Below are positions 1 to 8,397 of a stretch of 64,000 bases of DNA, in pieces. The stretch lies in contig NZ_JBKBHX010000007.1 of assembly GCF_046299575.1 (NCBI RefSeq), positions 128,005-192,004 of the forward strand, in the 5' to 3' direction. Under the pieces are notes generated by a model. That model saw nothing but the letters and a program-made list of their open reading frames with translations, was not told the DNA's origin and did no database searches. Position numbers and translations under genes: made by a program. Source of the DNA: Thermaurantimonas sp046299575. Its GTDB lineage: Bacteria; Bacteroidota; Bacteroidia; Flavobacteriales; Schleiferiaceae. Every line of letters starts with the position of its first letter. The first letter of the stretch is position 1.

Positions 1-1
1 G

Positions 2-1567
2 ATAGACACAAGTACAGCCGATCAACAGAATATTCCCGAAATCACAGGGCAGGCCGAACAAGAGGCTCGAAAGAAGGAACGCGAACAGCTGAAGGAGTGG
101 TTTGATATGTTGCGCGATATGGATCGCAACGATTGGTTTGGCCTTTTCATAAATGCATATTCTCAAAATTTTGATCCGCACACAGAATATTATCCACCCC
201 AGCGGCAAGAGGATTTCGAAATCGAGATGACAGGCCAATTCGAAGGCATAGGCGCACAGCTGGTAAATCGCGATGGCTTTGTCACCATCGAGCGAATCGT
301 GCCTGGCAGCGCAAGCTGGCGTCAAGGCGAGCTCGAAGAGGGCGATAAAATTCTGCGCGTGACTCAAGAAAACGGTGAAGCTACCGACGTGGTGGGCATG
401 AGTATTCAAAAAGTTGTAAAGTTGATACGCGGTAAAAAGGGGACAAAGGTGACCCTTACCGTGAGAAAAGCTGATGGTAGCCGTCGTGACATCACTATCG
501 TGCGCGATGTGGTAGAAATGGAGGCAACCTTTGCGCGTTCTGCTGTTGCTGAATACAATGGGGTGAAACTTGGCTACATTCGCTTGCCGAAGTTTTATGT
601 GGATTTTTATAAAGAGACCAATCGGAACTGTGCACAAGACATGCGTATGGAAGTAGAGCGCCTTAAAAAAGAAGGTATAGCCGGTATCATAATTGACTTG
701 CGAAGCAATGGCGGTGGAACATTAGAAGGTGCAGTAGATATTGCAGGTCTATTTATACCATCTGGCCCTGTAGTTCAGGTAAAAGCTACTGGACAACCAG
801 CCCGTGTACTTTCTGACCGCGATCCGTCACTGGTATATGACGGACCGTTGGTAGTAATGGTCAATCACTTTTCTGCCAGCGCTAGCGAAATATTTGCAGC
901 TGCCATGCAAGACTATGGCCGGGCGCTAATCATCGGCCCCAGTCACACTTTCGGAAAGGGAACCGTACAAAACATGATTGACTATGACCGTGCCGTGAGC
1001 TTTGGAAATCGCGATTTGAAGCCTCTGGGCTCTTTGAAAATCACTATTCAGAAATACTACCGCATCAACGGCGGTACTCCACAGCTCAAAGGGGTTACAC
1101 CAGATATTGTAATCCCTGATCAATACAGTTATATCGATTTTGGTGAGCGCGAGTTGAAAAATGCCATTGCCTATTCTGAGATTGCTCCGGCTACCTACAC
1201 TCGATGGACACAGAATTCTACCTTCTCCTCGGCCATCGAAAAAGCTAAAAAACGCATTGCTGAAAATCCAAAATTTCAGCTCATGGATAGTTATGCCCGT
1301 TGGCTAGCCAACAACAAGGAGAAGTCATCCGTATCTCTTAAGTGGGAAGAATACATCACTACACAAAGACGTTTGAAGGAAGAATCGAAGCGATACAAAG
1401 ATGTGTATGTGAGCACCGACAGCATTCCGTTTGTGATCCCAACCTCAACAGTAGCAGAGCTTACTCAGAAGGGTGATGACCAGAGGGAGTGGAAAAAGTG
1501 GGTAGGCGATTTGAGCCGGGATGTACAGTTGCAAGAGGCTATTCGCGTATTATACGACCTAAAATAA
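2..1567 (+). CDS. prc: Carboxy-terminal (tail-specific) processing protease, S41 family, 5' partial
   Basis: The reading frame is open to the window edge, so the N-terminus is missing; the first internal Met is at 107. Counting from that Met, residues 47-125 form a PDZ domain, and the S41 core follows with the Ser/Lys dyad S258 (in FSASASEI) and K284 (in FGKGTVQ). D269 in MQDYGR matches the third conserved residue of the E. coli Prc family. The stretch DPHTEYYPPQ before the PDZ domain is also Prc-like, and a C-terminal extension follows the protease core as in Prc rather than in short CtpA enzymes. The family cleaves envelope proteins from their C-terminus in the periplasm. The stop codon overlaps the next start by one base (taATG), so the two genes are probably cotranscribed. 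Confidence 0.93.
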   Translation: MDTSTADQQNIPEITGQAEQEARKKEREQLKEWFDMLRDMDRNDWFGLFINAYSQNFDPHTEYYPPQRQEDFEIEMTGQFEGIGAQLVNRDGFVTIERIVPGSASWRQGELEEGDKILRVTQENGEATDVVGMSIQKVVKLIRGKKGTKVTLTVRKADGSRRDITIVRDVVEMEATFARSAVAEYNGVKLGYIRLPKFYVDFYKETNRNCAQDMRMEVERLKKEGIAGIIIDLRSNGGGTLEGAVDIAGLFIPSGPVVQVKATGQPARVLSDRDPSLVYDGPLVVMVNHFSASASEIFAAAMQDYGRALIIGPSHTFGKGTVQNMIDYDRAVSFGNRDLKPLGSLKITIQKYYRINGGTPQLKGVTPDIVIPDQYSYIDFGERELKNAIAYSEIAPATYTRWTQNSTFSSAIEKAKKRIAENPKFQLMDSYARWLANNKEKSSVSLKWEEYITTQRRLKEESKRYKDVYVSTDSIPFVIPTSTVAELTQKGDDQREWKKWVGDLSRDVQLQEAIRVLYDLK

Positions 1568-2571
1568 TGATACACCGCAGGAACAGGCACAATCCTCTAA
1601 AGAGTCTTCCTGCCTTTTTCATTGGAGTATTTGTCTTCATCGCCTTGCTCTCATTTTTACTGCCAACTGAGGGCCCGGGTGCATATGATCACATACAACT
1701 GGAGTATGCACTTAAACCTCCATTTGTTCGGGTGCAATATGTTAAATTGAACAAATCGGCTAATGCTGCACAGGCAACTCAATACTATCCAGCCGACAGC
1801 ATAGTTAAAATTTCAAATGATTCGCTAATTATTTACTACCGAAATAAATCAGCATATGTTGCTCATAAGGAAGACGATAGATACATACTCGAGCAGAAGA
1901 CATTTTACCTCGGCACTGATCGCTTCGGTCGCGACATGTGGGCTCGTATAGCGTATGGCTCTCGTGTATCGCTTTCCATCGGCTTTTTAGCCATGATTGT
2001 TAGTTTATCGGTGGGCATACCTCTCGGTGCAGTAGCTGGTTACATGGGAGGTGCAGTTGACAAATGCATTATGTGGCTGGCTACAGTAGTGTGGAGTGTG
2101 CCTTCGGTGTTGCTTGTTATGTCGTTTACTTTAGTGTTTGGCAAATCGCTGGCGCAGGTTTTTGTGGCTGTTGGACTCACTATGTGGGTAGATGTAGCAC
2201 GCACCGTACGCGGTAGGGTGATGTCAATTCGACATAAGGAGTACATTCTCGCAGCTCAAATCGGTGGGCTTTCTACCTGGCGCATTCTATCAGTACATAT
2301 TTTTCCAAACATTTTAGGGCCGATTCTCATTTTAGCCGCATCCAATTTCTCTACTGCTGTATTGCTCGAAAGCGGAATCAGCTTTTTGGGTCTTGGCGTA
2401 CAGCCACCTACGCCATCGTGGGGTAACATTATTCGCGATCATTACGCTTATCTCCTAATGGGCAAGCCTTGGACAGTTCTCTTTCCCGCCCTCTGTATCA
2501 TTGGCCTTATTCTATCACTCATTTCCCTTGCAAATTGTTTAAGGGATTATTACGATGTAAAAGGTGAATAA
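1567..2571 (+). CDS. ABC transporter permease, DppC/OppC type
   Basis: This is an inner-membrane permease of the dipeptide/oligopeptide/nickel ABC transporter class. An N-terminal transmembrane helix (residues about 12-32) is followed by a soluble stretch with GTDRFGRDMWAR, the usual entry to the second helix of DppC proteins, and then by five hydrophobic segments. The EAA loop is visible around EYILAAQIGGLSTWRI, and FLGLGVQPPTPSWG is characteristic of the family. I start it at the ATG that overlaps the preceding stop (334 aa); an upstream in-frame ATG at 1489 would lie inside the protease gene and add a non-homologous-looking tail. The region between helix 1 and the core is longer than usual. 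ATPase, second permease and binding protein are not in the window. Confidence 0.9.
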   Translation: MIHRRNRHNPLKSLPAFFIGVFVFIALLSFLLPTEGPGAYDHIQLEYALKPPFVRVQYVKLNKSANAAQATQYYPADSIVKISNDSLIIYYRNKSAYVAHKEDDRYILEQKTFYLGTDRFGRDMWARIAYGSRVSLSIGFLAMIVSLSVGIPLGAVAGYMGGAVDKCIMWLATVVWSVPSVLLVMSFTLVFGKSLAQVFVAVGLTMWVDVARTVRGRVMSIRHKEYILAAQIGGLSTWRILSVHIFPNILGPILILAASNFSTAVLLESGISFLGLGVQPPTPSWGNIIRDHYAYLLMGKPWTVLFPALCIIGLILSLISLANCLRDYYDVKGE

Positions 2572-2572
2572 G

Positions 2573-2589
2573 TTTTTTTTTTTTTTTTT
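2573..2589 (+). other. Poly-T tract (17 T) just after the permease stop
   Basis: An uninterrupted run of 17 T begins one base after the TAA. No strong GC hairpin precedes it, so I do not call it an intrinsic terminator, although it could help release transcripts from the permease gene. The run is also a likely place for sequencing length error. Confidence 0.6.
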
Positions 2590-2683
2590 ACAAAAAATAG
2601 CCAATATTAAAATTATTGTGTGATGTGATTATATATCATTTTGTTGAAAATTTGGTGATTAGATGCAATCAAATACATAAAAA

Positions 2684-2749
2684 CTCTGTGTATCTCTGTG
2701 CCCTCAGTGGTTAAAAAAATACCACAGAGTACACGGAGGCACACAGAGG
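2684..2749. repeat. 66-bp imperfect palindrome, copy 1 (upstream of the GxxExxY gene)
   Basis: The left arm starts CTCTGTGTATCTCTGTGCCC and the right arm ends GAGGCACACAGAGG. Folded back, the two 28-base arms pair at about 22 positions around a short A-rich loop (TTAAAAAAAT variant). Five more copies lie downstream at 3265-3752. It is followed by the start of another unit (2751-2771), which breaks off just before the GxxExxY gene. Confidence 0.9.
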
Positions 2750-2821
2750 AGAAATGAATAAAAATCTCTGTAGGTCGTTAAAAAAAAACTTTAAAGTTGA
2801 TTTTTTAAAAAAATTAAATAA

Positions 2822-3193
2822 ATGATTGAAAATCTAATTACAGACAAGATCATCGGATGTGCAATAGAAGTACACAATTATTTAGGTCCTGGATTGCTAG
2901 AGAGCGCATATGAAGAGTGTCTATTTTATGAACTAAAAAGCTCGGGAATTGAGGTAAAGAAACAAGTTGCTTTGCCTGTAGTTTATAAAGGAATAAAACT
3001 GGATGCTGGATATAGAATTGATTTATTAGTAGAAAGTAAAGTAATTGTAGAAATTAAATCAGTTGATGTTATTGCAGACATTCACAAAGCACAACTCATG
3101 ACGTATATGAAATTAGCAAATATTAAAGTTGGATTGCTGATTAACTTTAATGTGAAAATGTTGAAAGACGGTATAGTGCGATGGATTATTTAA
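2822..3193 (+). CDS. GxxExxY family protein (PD-(D/E)XK nuclease-like fold)
   Basis: The 123-aa product carries the family signature G-L-L-E-S-A-Y (within GPGLLESAYEECL, about residues 23-35). A PD-(D/E)XK-like core follows: D in YRIDLLVES and E-x-K in VIVEIKSVD, about residues 62-79. The family (GxxExxY proteins, PDDEXK_3 clan) is widespread and sporadic, and its function is not established to my knowledge. The length is normal and the frame intact. The gene is AT-rich and stands alone. It is bounded by a truncated left half (2751-2780) and a degenerate right half (about 3213-3262) of the same palindromic repeat that occurs complete at 2684-2749 and 3265-3752, so it appears to sit where the loop of a repeat would be. 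Family assignment is firm; a link between protein and repeats is inference. Confidence 0.88.
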   Translation: MIENLITDKIIGCAIEVHNYLGPGLLESAYEECLFYELKSSGIEVKKQVALPVVYKGIKLDAGYRIDLLVESKVIVEIKSVDVIADIHKAQLMTYMKLANIKVGLLINFNVKMLKDGIVRWII

Positions 3194-3212
3194 TATTTCA
3201 AGTTTTTTTGAA

Positions 3213-3262
3213 GATCAAAACACATAGTACACGATGTCAAACAAAAGGAAAAATGAACAAAA
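3213..3262. repeat. Degenerate right half of the palindromic repeat
   Basis: The stretch reading AAAACACATAGTACACGATG, followed by AAAGGAAAAATGAAC, aligns by eye with the right arm and spacer of the intact units (AAAACACCACAGAGTACACG, then GGGGAAATGAAT). It needs one 3-base gap and several substitutions. It begins about 20 bases after the GxxExxY stop codon. It suggests that the gene lies between the two arms of one unit. Confidence 0.6.
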
Positions 3263-3264
3263 AA

Positions 3265-3752
3265 CTCTGTGTATCTCTGTGCCCTCAGTGGTTTAGAAAA
3301 CACCACAGAGTACACGGAGGCACACAGAGGGGAAATGAATAAAAATCTCTGTGTATCTCTGTGCCCTCAGAGGTTAAAAAAATACCACAGAGTACACGGA
3401 GGCACACAGAGGGGAAATGAATAAAAATCTCTGTGTATCTCTGTGCCCTCAGAGGTTAAAAAAATACCACAGAGTACACGGAGGCACACAGAGGGGAAAT
3501 GAATAAAAATCTCTGTGTATCTCTGTGCCCTCAGTGGTTTAGAAAACACCACAGAGTACACGGAGGCACACAGNNNNNNNNNNNNNNNNNNNNNNNNNNN
3601 NNNNNNNNNNNNNNNNNNNNNNNNNNNNNNNNNNNNNNNNNNNNNNNNNNNNNNNNNNNNNNNNNNNNNNNNGAAATGAATAAAAATCTCTGTGTATCTC
3701 TGTGCCCTCAGTGGTTTAGAAAACACCACAGAGTACACGGAGGCACACAGCG
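3265..3752. repeat. Tandem array of 66-bp palindromes with 82-bp period (copies 2-6, interrupted by an N gap)
   Basis: Units start at 3265, 3347, 3429 and 3511, exactly 82 bases apart, and again at 3688 after the gap. Each is a 66-bp imperfect inverted repeat followed by a 16-base spacer reading GGAAATGAATAAAAAT. Two loop variants alternate: TTTAGAAAACAC (units 3265, 3511, 3688) and TTAAAAAAAT (units 3347, 3429, like the upstream copy). Open frames on both strands across this array are by-products of the repeat and not genes. Confidence 0.93.
3574..3672. other. Assembly gap (99 N) inside the repeat array
   Basis: The Ns begin within the right arm of the unit starting at 3511 and end 16 bases before the next unit. 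The distance between flanking unit starts (177) is not a multiple of the 82-base period, so the gap length is an estimate and the true copy number is unknown. Confidence 0.98.
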
Positions 3753-3831
3753 GAAAAATGAAAAAGAAACGCTATGCCATATCTGGAATTTAAAACGACT
3801 TAAGAGAGCATTGAAAGATAAATTAAACTCA

Positions 3832-4554
3832 TTACCTCTCATCAGGTAAAATCGACAATACGTAGTTGTCAATCACATTTAGCGATTTGGCAGTTTCAGC
3901 GCCTGCAAATCCGTAGATATCCTCGTACGATACCATCATGCGGTATGCCCACAGAAACAAATCTGCCAACGGCTTGTAGGACCAGTGCCATTTTTCTTCG
4001 AAATATCCACTGCTACGCGTTTCGTCAAAAGGCGTATATGGTTGGAAGAATCCGTATTTCCAAGCATTATCGCGCAGCCATTTGTATACGCGCTGACCGG
4101 TAGGGGTGTTAAAGTATTCAGGATCTACTGAATTGAGGTCGAAGTCGGTACCCCAGTGATGGCGCGATGTGCCGGGCATGCTTGAATACTGCAAGATGCG
4201 ATGGGCACGGTCAAACGCAGTGCCGCTAAATTTGTGATACTTATTTTCCCAAATGGTCTTTTGGCGAGTATAGTTGCGAGTCGAGGAGACTATGGTGAGC
4301 GAAAGACCATCTTTCTGAGCTGCTTCAGCCATTTTGTAGAAAGCTTCGGCTACTTCTCTGCGCAAATAATGATTCGAATGACTGGCAAATTCGGTTTTGA
4401 TGCGCACAAAGTCAGGGTGTGTCTCGGGATCGAATCGACCTAAAAGTTCTTCTTTAGTGTATTGACAATATCCAATCAAACTAGAGAATATGAAAAAAGC
4501 AATTGCCCAAACCTGCATGCACTGACTTTTCTTCAAAAATCGAAATATCAGCAT
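3832..4554 (-). CDS. M15 family D-alanyl-D-alanine carboxypeptidase (VanY-like)
   Basis: A hydrophobic signal segment (about residues 13-32) is followed by a D-Ala-D-Ala carboxypeptidase domain. The zinc site is recognisable: SRHHWGTDFDL supplies the SxHxxGxAxD-type His and Asp, and EKWHWSY supplies the final ExWHW His. Such enzymes trim the terminal D-Ala of peptidoglycan stem peptides in the periplasm. A second Met at residue 13 would give a more compact signal peptide (start 4518). The gene is on the opposite strand to the repeat array and its 3' end lies about 80 bases beyond the last repeat. Substrate specificity is inferred from family only. Confidence 0.88.
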   Translation of the reverse strand: MLIFRFLKKSQCMQVWAIAFFIFSSLIGYCQYTKEELLGRFDPETHPDFVRIKTEFASHSNHYLRREVAEAFYKMAEAAQKDGLSLTIVSSTRNYTRQKTIWENKYHKFSGTAFDRAHRILQYSSMPGTSRHHWGTDFDLNSVDPEYFNTPTGQRVYKWLRDNAWKYGFFQPYTPFDETRSSGYFEEKWHWSYKPLADLFLWAYRMMVSYEDIYGFAGAETAKSLNVIDNYVLSILPDER

Positions 4555-4596
4555 TAGTTACAGCTGATATGAAAAGAATTTATTCAGATGCCCCTG

Positions 4597-4782
4597 TTAA
4601 TTGTTTTCGTGAGATGCATTCAGTTTGTCGATTTCGTCACTGATTTTTTTCGCCTCTTTCAAAAGTTCTTCACTTTTGGCTTTGTCGATTTGGCTTATGC
4701 GATAGGCTTCGATTCTTAATTCTTCGTATTTTTCGTATAATTCTTCAAGTTTTGATTTTTTCTTCAGGAGGCGGAAGAGCAT
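4597..4782 (-). CDS. Small coiled-coil protein, Lacal_2735 family
   Basis: The 61-aa product begins MLFRLLKKKSKLEELYEKY and is rich in Lys and Glu with a heptad-like pattern throughout, so one long helix is expected. The opening MxFRLLKKKxKLExL and the middle AYRISQxDKxKSEELLKEA match the small Lacal_2735 proteins of Flavobacteriia as I know them; their function is unknown. No signal peptide or transmembrane segment is present. It stands alone between the VanY-like gene and the divergent mut operon. Confidence 0.75.
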   Translation of the reverse strand: MLFRLLKKKSKLEELYEKYEELRIEAYRISQIDKAKSEELLKEAKKISDEIDKLNASHENN

Positions 4783-4960
4783 TGGTAGTAGAGTTTGTGC
4801 AAATATTCATTTCTAAAGTTATATTATATAAAAAGTTTTAATGATTTAACGGAAAGATTTATGAAGTTTTATAATCTTTTCATATTAAACGCAGTTAACA
4901 ACCACTGCACGGTTCGGACTTGATATGGTGTAATTTAGCACGGTCAATTAAGATGTATCA

Positions 4961-6247
4961 ATGGACTTTAACTTACGCTTTGACAATCAAACCTACAGCG
5001 ACTGGCTAAAACTTTGGTTTAAAGAGTCTGGAGGTAAACAGCCAGAAGAATTTATAAAAAAGCTGGATCGAGGAGTTGAGCTTAAACCGTTTTATCATTT
5101 TTCCGAAAATATCACTTTACAATACACGTCAGATAATTTTAATGAAATTGCTGTTTCTGAGTGGGTAGATCTTCCGGAAGAAAAGAATGAACATGTAAAT
5201 ACTTTGATTTTAAAGGCTTTAAATTCAGGAGCTTCTGGTTTATACCTCAATGTGTATAAAAAGCCCAATTGGGAGCTTTTGCTCAGAGATGTAGGATTAG
5301 AGTATATTCAAACAACAATAGATTTTAGAACAGATTTTCACAACGGTTACCGCAGTTTAGAAGCTTTTCTGTCGCTTACGCGCAACGAAAATTCTGCGAA
5401 TAAAGTACATGTAGTGCTACCTTGGTTCAGCGACCAAGAGACATTGAGAGAAACACTGCAAGAAATTCAAACGGACTTTCATGGTTTGCTGATCGACCTG
5501 GCTGAGCCTTTGGAGGCTGGTTTACCACCGGGCTTGGTACTGGCACTCGGACTAGAAATGCTCAATACAATTAAGCAAATCAAGCCCCATTTGTTGAAGC
5601 GCATAGGTTTTCTTACGGCTACTGTTGGAAACACATATCAAGATTTGGTTTTTAATCGGGCCATAAAAGTTTTAGCAAGGGCATGGACGGAAAAGGCAAA
5701 CAGTCGAACTGACGAAGTGTACATTCATTCCCGCACTGGTAGAACTGATTTGGGTTCGGCAGACGTGTATAACAATTTGATTCGGAATTCGATTAAAACC
5801 TTGTCAGCCATCGTAAGCGGTACCCATGCGGTAACGGTACTTCCGTACAATTTCTTTAAAACCTCAGCTGATCCTGATGCTTTAAGATGGGCGCGAAATC
5901 AAGCATTAATAGCTATTTACGAATCAAAACTTACTTATTACAGTGATCCAGTTGCAGGTAGTTATGCTCTTGAAAGTCTGACACAGCAACTCATCGATGC
6001 TGCAATAGAGTATCAATATGAAATCCAGCAGTATAATACCCTTTCAGACCTTTTTACCTCTGGGTACTACAGCGAAGCTCTCATACAGGCGCGCCAAAAT
6101 ATCCTTGAGGAATATAAGAAAGGGGGTAAAATAATGGTAGGTATATCCAAGTATAACCCCACTGCTGAGAAAATGGAAGAGCTAAAAATAACGTTTAGAG
6201 AGGGTTCACCTTTTGAACCTTTCGTAATTCAAAATCACTTGGTATGA
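4961..6247 (+). CDS. mutA: Methylmalonyl-CoA mutase, small (non-catalytic) subunit
   Basis: This is the partner subunit of the B12-dependent mutase that interconverts methylmalonyl-CoA and succinyl-CoA. The 428 aa cover the TIM-barrel region (for example SRTGRTDLGSADVYNNLIRN and YSDPVAGSYALESLTQQL). The protein ends soon after the barrel, without the degenerate cobalamin-binding domain that makes the classical small subunit about 600 aa long. It first of a four-gene operon and overlaps mutB by four bases (ATGA). Codon composition is more AT-rich than in mutB. The assignment rests on family resemblance plus the mutB neighbour. Confidence 0.92.
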   Translation: MDFNLRFDNQTYSDWLKLWFKESGGKQPEEFIKKLDRGVELKPFYHFSENITLQYTSDNFNEIAVSEWVDLPEEKNEHVNTLILKALNSGASGLYLNVYKKPNWELLLRDVGLEYIQTTIDFRTDFHNGYRSLEAFLSLTRNENSANKVHVVLPWFSDQETLRETLQEIQTDFHGLLIDLAEPLEAGLPPGLVLALGLEMLNTIKQIKPHLLKRIGFLTATVGNTYQDLVFNRAIKVLARAWTEKANSRTDEVYIHSRTGRTDLGSADVYNNLIRNSIKTLSAIVSGTHAVTVLPYNFFKTSADPDALRWARNQALIAIYESKLTYYSDPVAGSYALESLTQQLIDAAIEYQYEIQQYNTLSDLFTSGYYSEALIQARQNILEEYKKGGKIMVGISKYNPTAEKMEELKITFREGSPFEPFVIQNHLV

Positions 6248-8397
6248 AGATCTTGATTGATAAAAACGACATTCTACATGTGAAGCCGAACGGGGAGAGA
6301 AGTGGGCCAAACACTGTGCATCAAACCCCTGAAGGTATTGAAATTCCACATCTGGCTGAGCAGAAGCTGCTGGAAGGTACAGCTCACCTGGGCTATGGTG
6401 CAGGTCAGCCACCTTACTTGCGTGGGCCCTACGCCAGTATGTATGTAATCAGACCCTGGACAATCCGTCAGTATGCCGGCTTTTCTACGGCTGAGGAGTC
6501 AAATGCCTTCTATCGCCGAAATCTGGCTGCCGGGCAGAAAGGGCTTTCCGTGGCGTTCGACCTTGCTACCCATAGAGGATACGACAGCGATCACCCACGA
6601 GTGGTAGGCGATGTCGGTAAGGCCGGAGTGGCCATTGACACTGTAGAGGATATGAAAATACTCTTCGACGGCATACCCCTCGACCAGATGTCGGTAAGTA
6701 TGACCATGAATGGGGCAGTGATTCCGATCATGGCTTTTTACATCGTAGCGGCTGAAGAGCAAGGGGTAAGCCCTGAAAAACTCTCAGGTACGATTCAGAA
6801 CGACATCCTTAAAGAGTTTATGGTGCGCAATACGTATATCTATCCGCCAGGACCGTCAATGCGCATCATTGGCGATATCTTTAAGTATACGGCGCGCCAC
6901 ATGCCGAAGTTCAACAGTATTTCAATATCTGGATACCACATGCACGAAGCAGGTGCTACGGCCGATTTGGAACTGGCTTACACATTGGCCGATGGACTCG
7001 AATACTTACGCACCGGCATACAAGCCGGTCTCGACATTGACGATTTCGCTCCACGCTTGAGTTTCTTCTGGGCTATCGGTATGAATTTTTTTATGGAAAT
7101 CGCTAAGATGCGTGCAGGTAGAGTGTTGTGGGCCGGCATCGTACGTGAGTTTAATCCCAAGAATCCGAAATCGCTGGCATTGCGCACTCACTGCCAAACC
7201 TCGGGCTATAGCCTTACAGAGCAAGATCCATTTAACAACGTAACCCGCACAGCCATTGAAGCATTAGCGGCTGCCTTTGGTGGTACGCAGAGTTTACATA
7301 CCAATTCGCTGGACGAAGCCATTGCACTGCCTACGGATTTTTCAGCCCGTATAGCCCGTAATACTCAGCTCTATTTACAATACGAGAGTGGAATTTGCGC
7401 AACAGTTGATCCCTGGGCAGGTTCATATCATGTGGAGTATTTAACCCACCATCTCATCCAAAAAGCTATTGGACATATTCGCGAGATCGAAGAGCTTGGA
7501 GGCATGGCAAAGGCCATCGAAGCCGGATTGCCAAAGTTGAAAATTGAAGAGGCGGCTGCTCGCAGGCAGGCTATGATCGAGAGCGGTAAAGAATGGATTA
7601 TAGGTGTAAATGTGTTTCAGCCAGAAAAAGAGACTCAAATAGAAATATTAGAGGTGGATAATCGGGCTGTGCGCAACAAGCAGATTGCCCGAATTAATGA
7701 AATTAAAGCAAAGCGCGACGCTCAGGCGGTAGAAGCCGCCCTTAAGCGCCTTACTGATATTGCTGCCAATTACACAGAAGGAAATTTACTTGAAGCTGCC
7801 GTAGAGGCAGCGCGCGCAAGAGCTACTTTGGGCGAGATATCCTTAGCAATGGAAAAAGTATTTGGTCGGTATCAGGCAGTAGTGAAAACAATATCAGGAG
7901 TTTATGCCCAGCAAATGAAAGAAAACGATACTTTTAAAAAAGCCCGAAAACTGGTCGAGCAGTTTATTGAGGTCGATGGGCGCAGGCCACGCATCATGGT
8001 GGCTAAAACTGGTCAGGACGGTCACGACCGCGGGGCCAAAGTGGTAGCAACTTCCTTTGCCGACCTTGGCTTTGACGTCGATGTAGGGCCACTCTTTCAA
8101 ACACCGGAAGAAGTCGCCAAACAGGCAGCTGAAAACGATGTGCACATTCTTGGAATTTCGAGTCTGGCCGCTGGTCACAAAACCTTGGTACCAGCTGTGA
8201 TCGAAGAACTTAAAAAGCTGGGCCGTGATGATATCATTGTAATTGCCGGTGGAGTGATTCCACGCCAGGATTACGACTTTTTGTTTGAAAAAGGCGTTGC
8301 CGGTGTTTTTGGACCAGGTACGAATCTGGCTGAAGCAGCCGTACAAATTCTGGAAATGATGCTAAAAGCAAAAAGGGAATTAAATAAACTTCAGTGA
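6244..8397 (+). CDS. mutB: Methylmalonyl-CoA mutase, large catalytic subunit
   Basis: The 717-aa enzyme is full length. The catalytic TIM barrel includes RPWTIRQYAGFSTAEESNAF, the substrate-channel stretch SVAFDLATHRGYDSDHPR, and FGGTQSLHTNSLDEAIALPT. The C-terminal cobalamin-binding domain carries the DxHxxG motif D592-G-H594-D-R-G597, where His is the lower axial cobalt ligand. It converts (R)-methylmalonyl-CoA to succinyl-CoA in propionate and branched-chain catabolism, or the reverse. Four-base overlaps with mutA (upstream) and prmC (downstream) indicate one transcript. The GTPase that protects this enzyme, meaB, is at 18288-19295. Confidence 0.97.
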   Translation: MKILIDKNDILHVKPNGERSGPNTVHQTPEGIEIPHLAEQKLLEGTAHLGYGAGQPPYLRGPYASMYVIRPWTIRQYAGFSTAEESNAFYRRNLAAGQKGLSVAFDLATHRGYDSDHPRVVGDVGKAGVAIDTVEDMKILFDGIPLDQMSVSMTMNGAVIPIMAFYIVAAEEQGVSPEKLSGTIQNDILKEFMVRNTYIYPPGPSMRIIGDIFKYTARHMPKFNSISISGYHMHEAGATADLELAYTLADGLEYLRTGIQAGLDIDDFAPRLSFFWAIGMNFFMEIAKMRAGRVLWAGIVREFNPKNPKSLALRTHCQTSGYSLTEQDPFNNVTRTAIEALAAAFGGTQSLHTNSLDEAIALPTDFSARIARNTQLYLQYESGICATVDPWAGSYHVEYLTHHLIQKAIGHIREIEELGGMAKAIEAGLPKLKIEEAAARRQAMIESGKEWIIGVNVFQPEKETQIEILEVDNRAVRNKQIARINEIKAKRDAQAVEAALKRLTDIAANYTEGNLLEAAVEAARARATLGEISLAMEKVFGRYQAVVKTISGVYAQQMKENDTFKKARKLVEQFIEVDGRRPRIMVAKTGQDGHDRGAKVVATSFADLGFDVDVGPLFQTPEEVAKQAAENDVHILGISSLAAGHKTLVPAVIEELKKLGRDDIIVIAGGVIPRQDYDFLFEKGVAGVFGPGTNLAEAAVQILEMMLKAKRELNKLQ

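Noticed and set aside
3265..3752. Possible CRISPR array
   Set aside because: The repeat units are 66 bp with internal symmetry, and the 16-base spacers are essentially identical to each other. CRISPR spacers should be unique, and no cas gene is nearby.
3367..3849. Long open frames on both strands across the tandem palindromes, giving peptides rich in CVSLCPQWF and HRVHGGTQ motifs
   Set aside because: They translate the repeat and run through the N gap. The peptides simply repeat with the DNA period, and neither has an independent start or composition of a gene.
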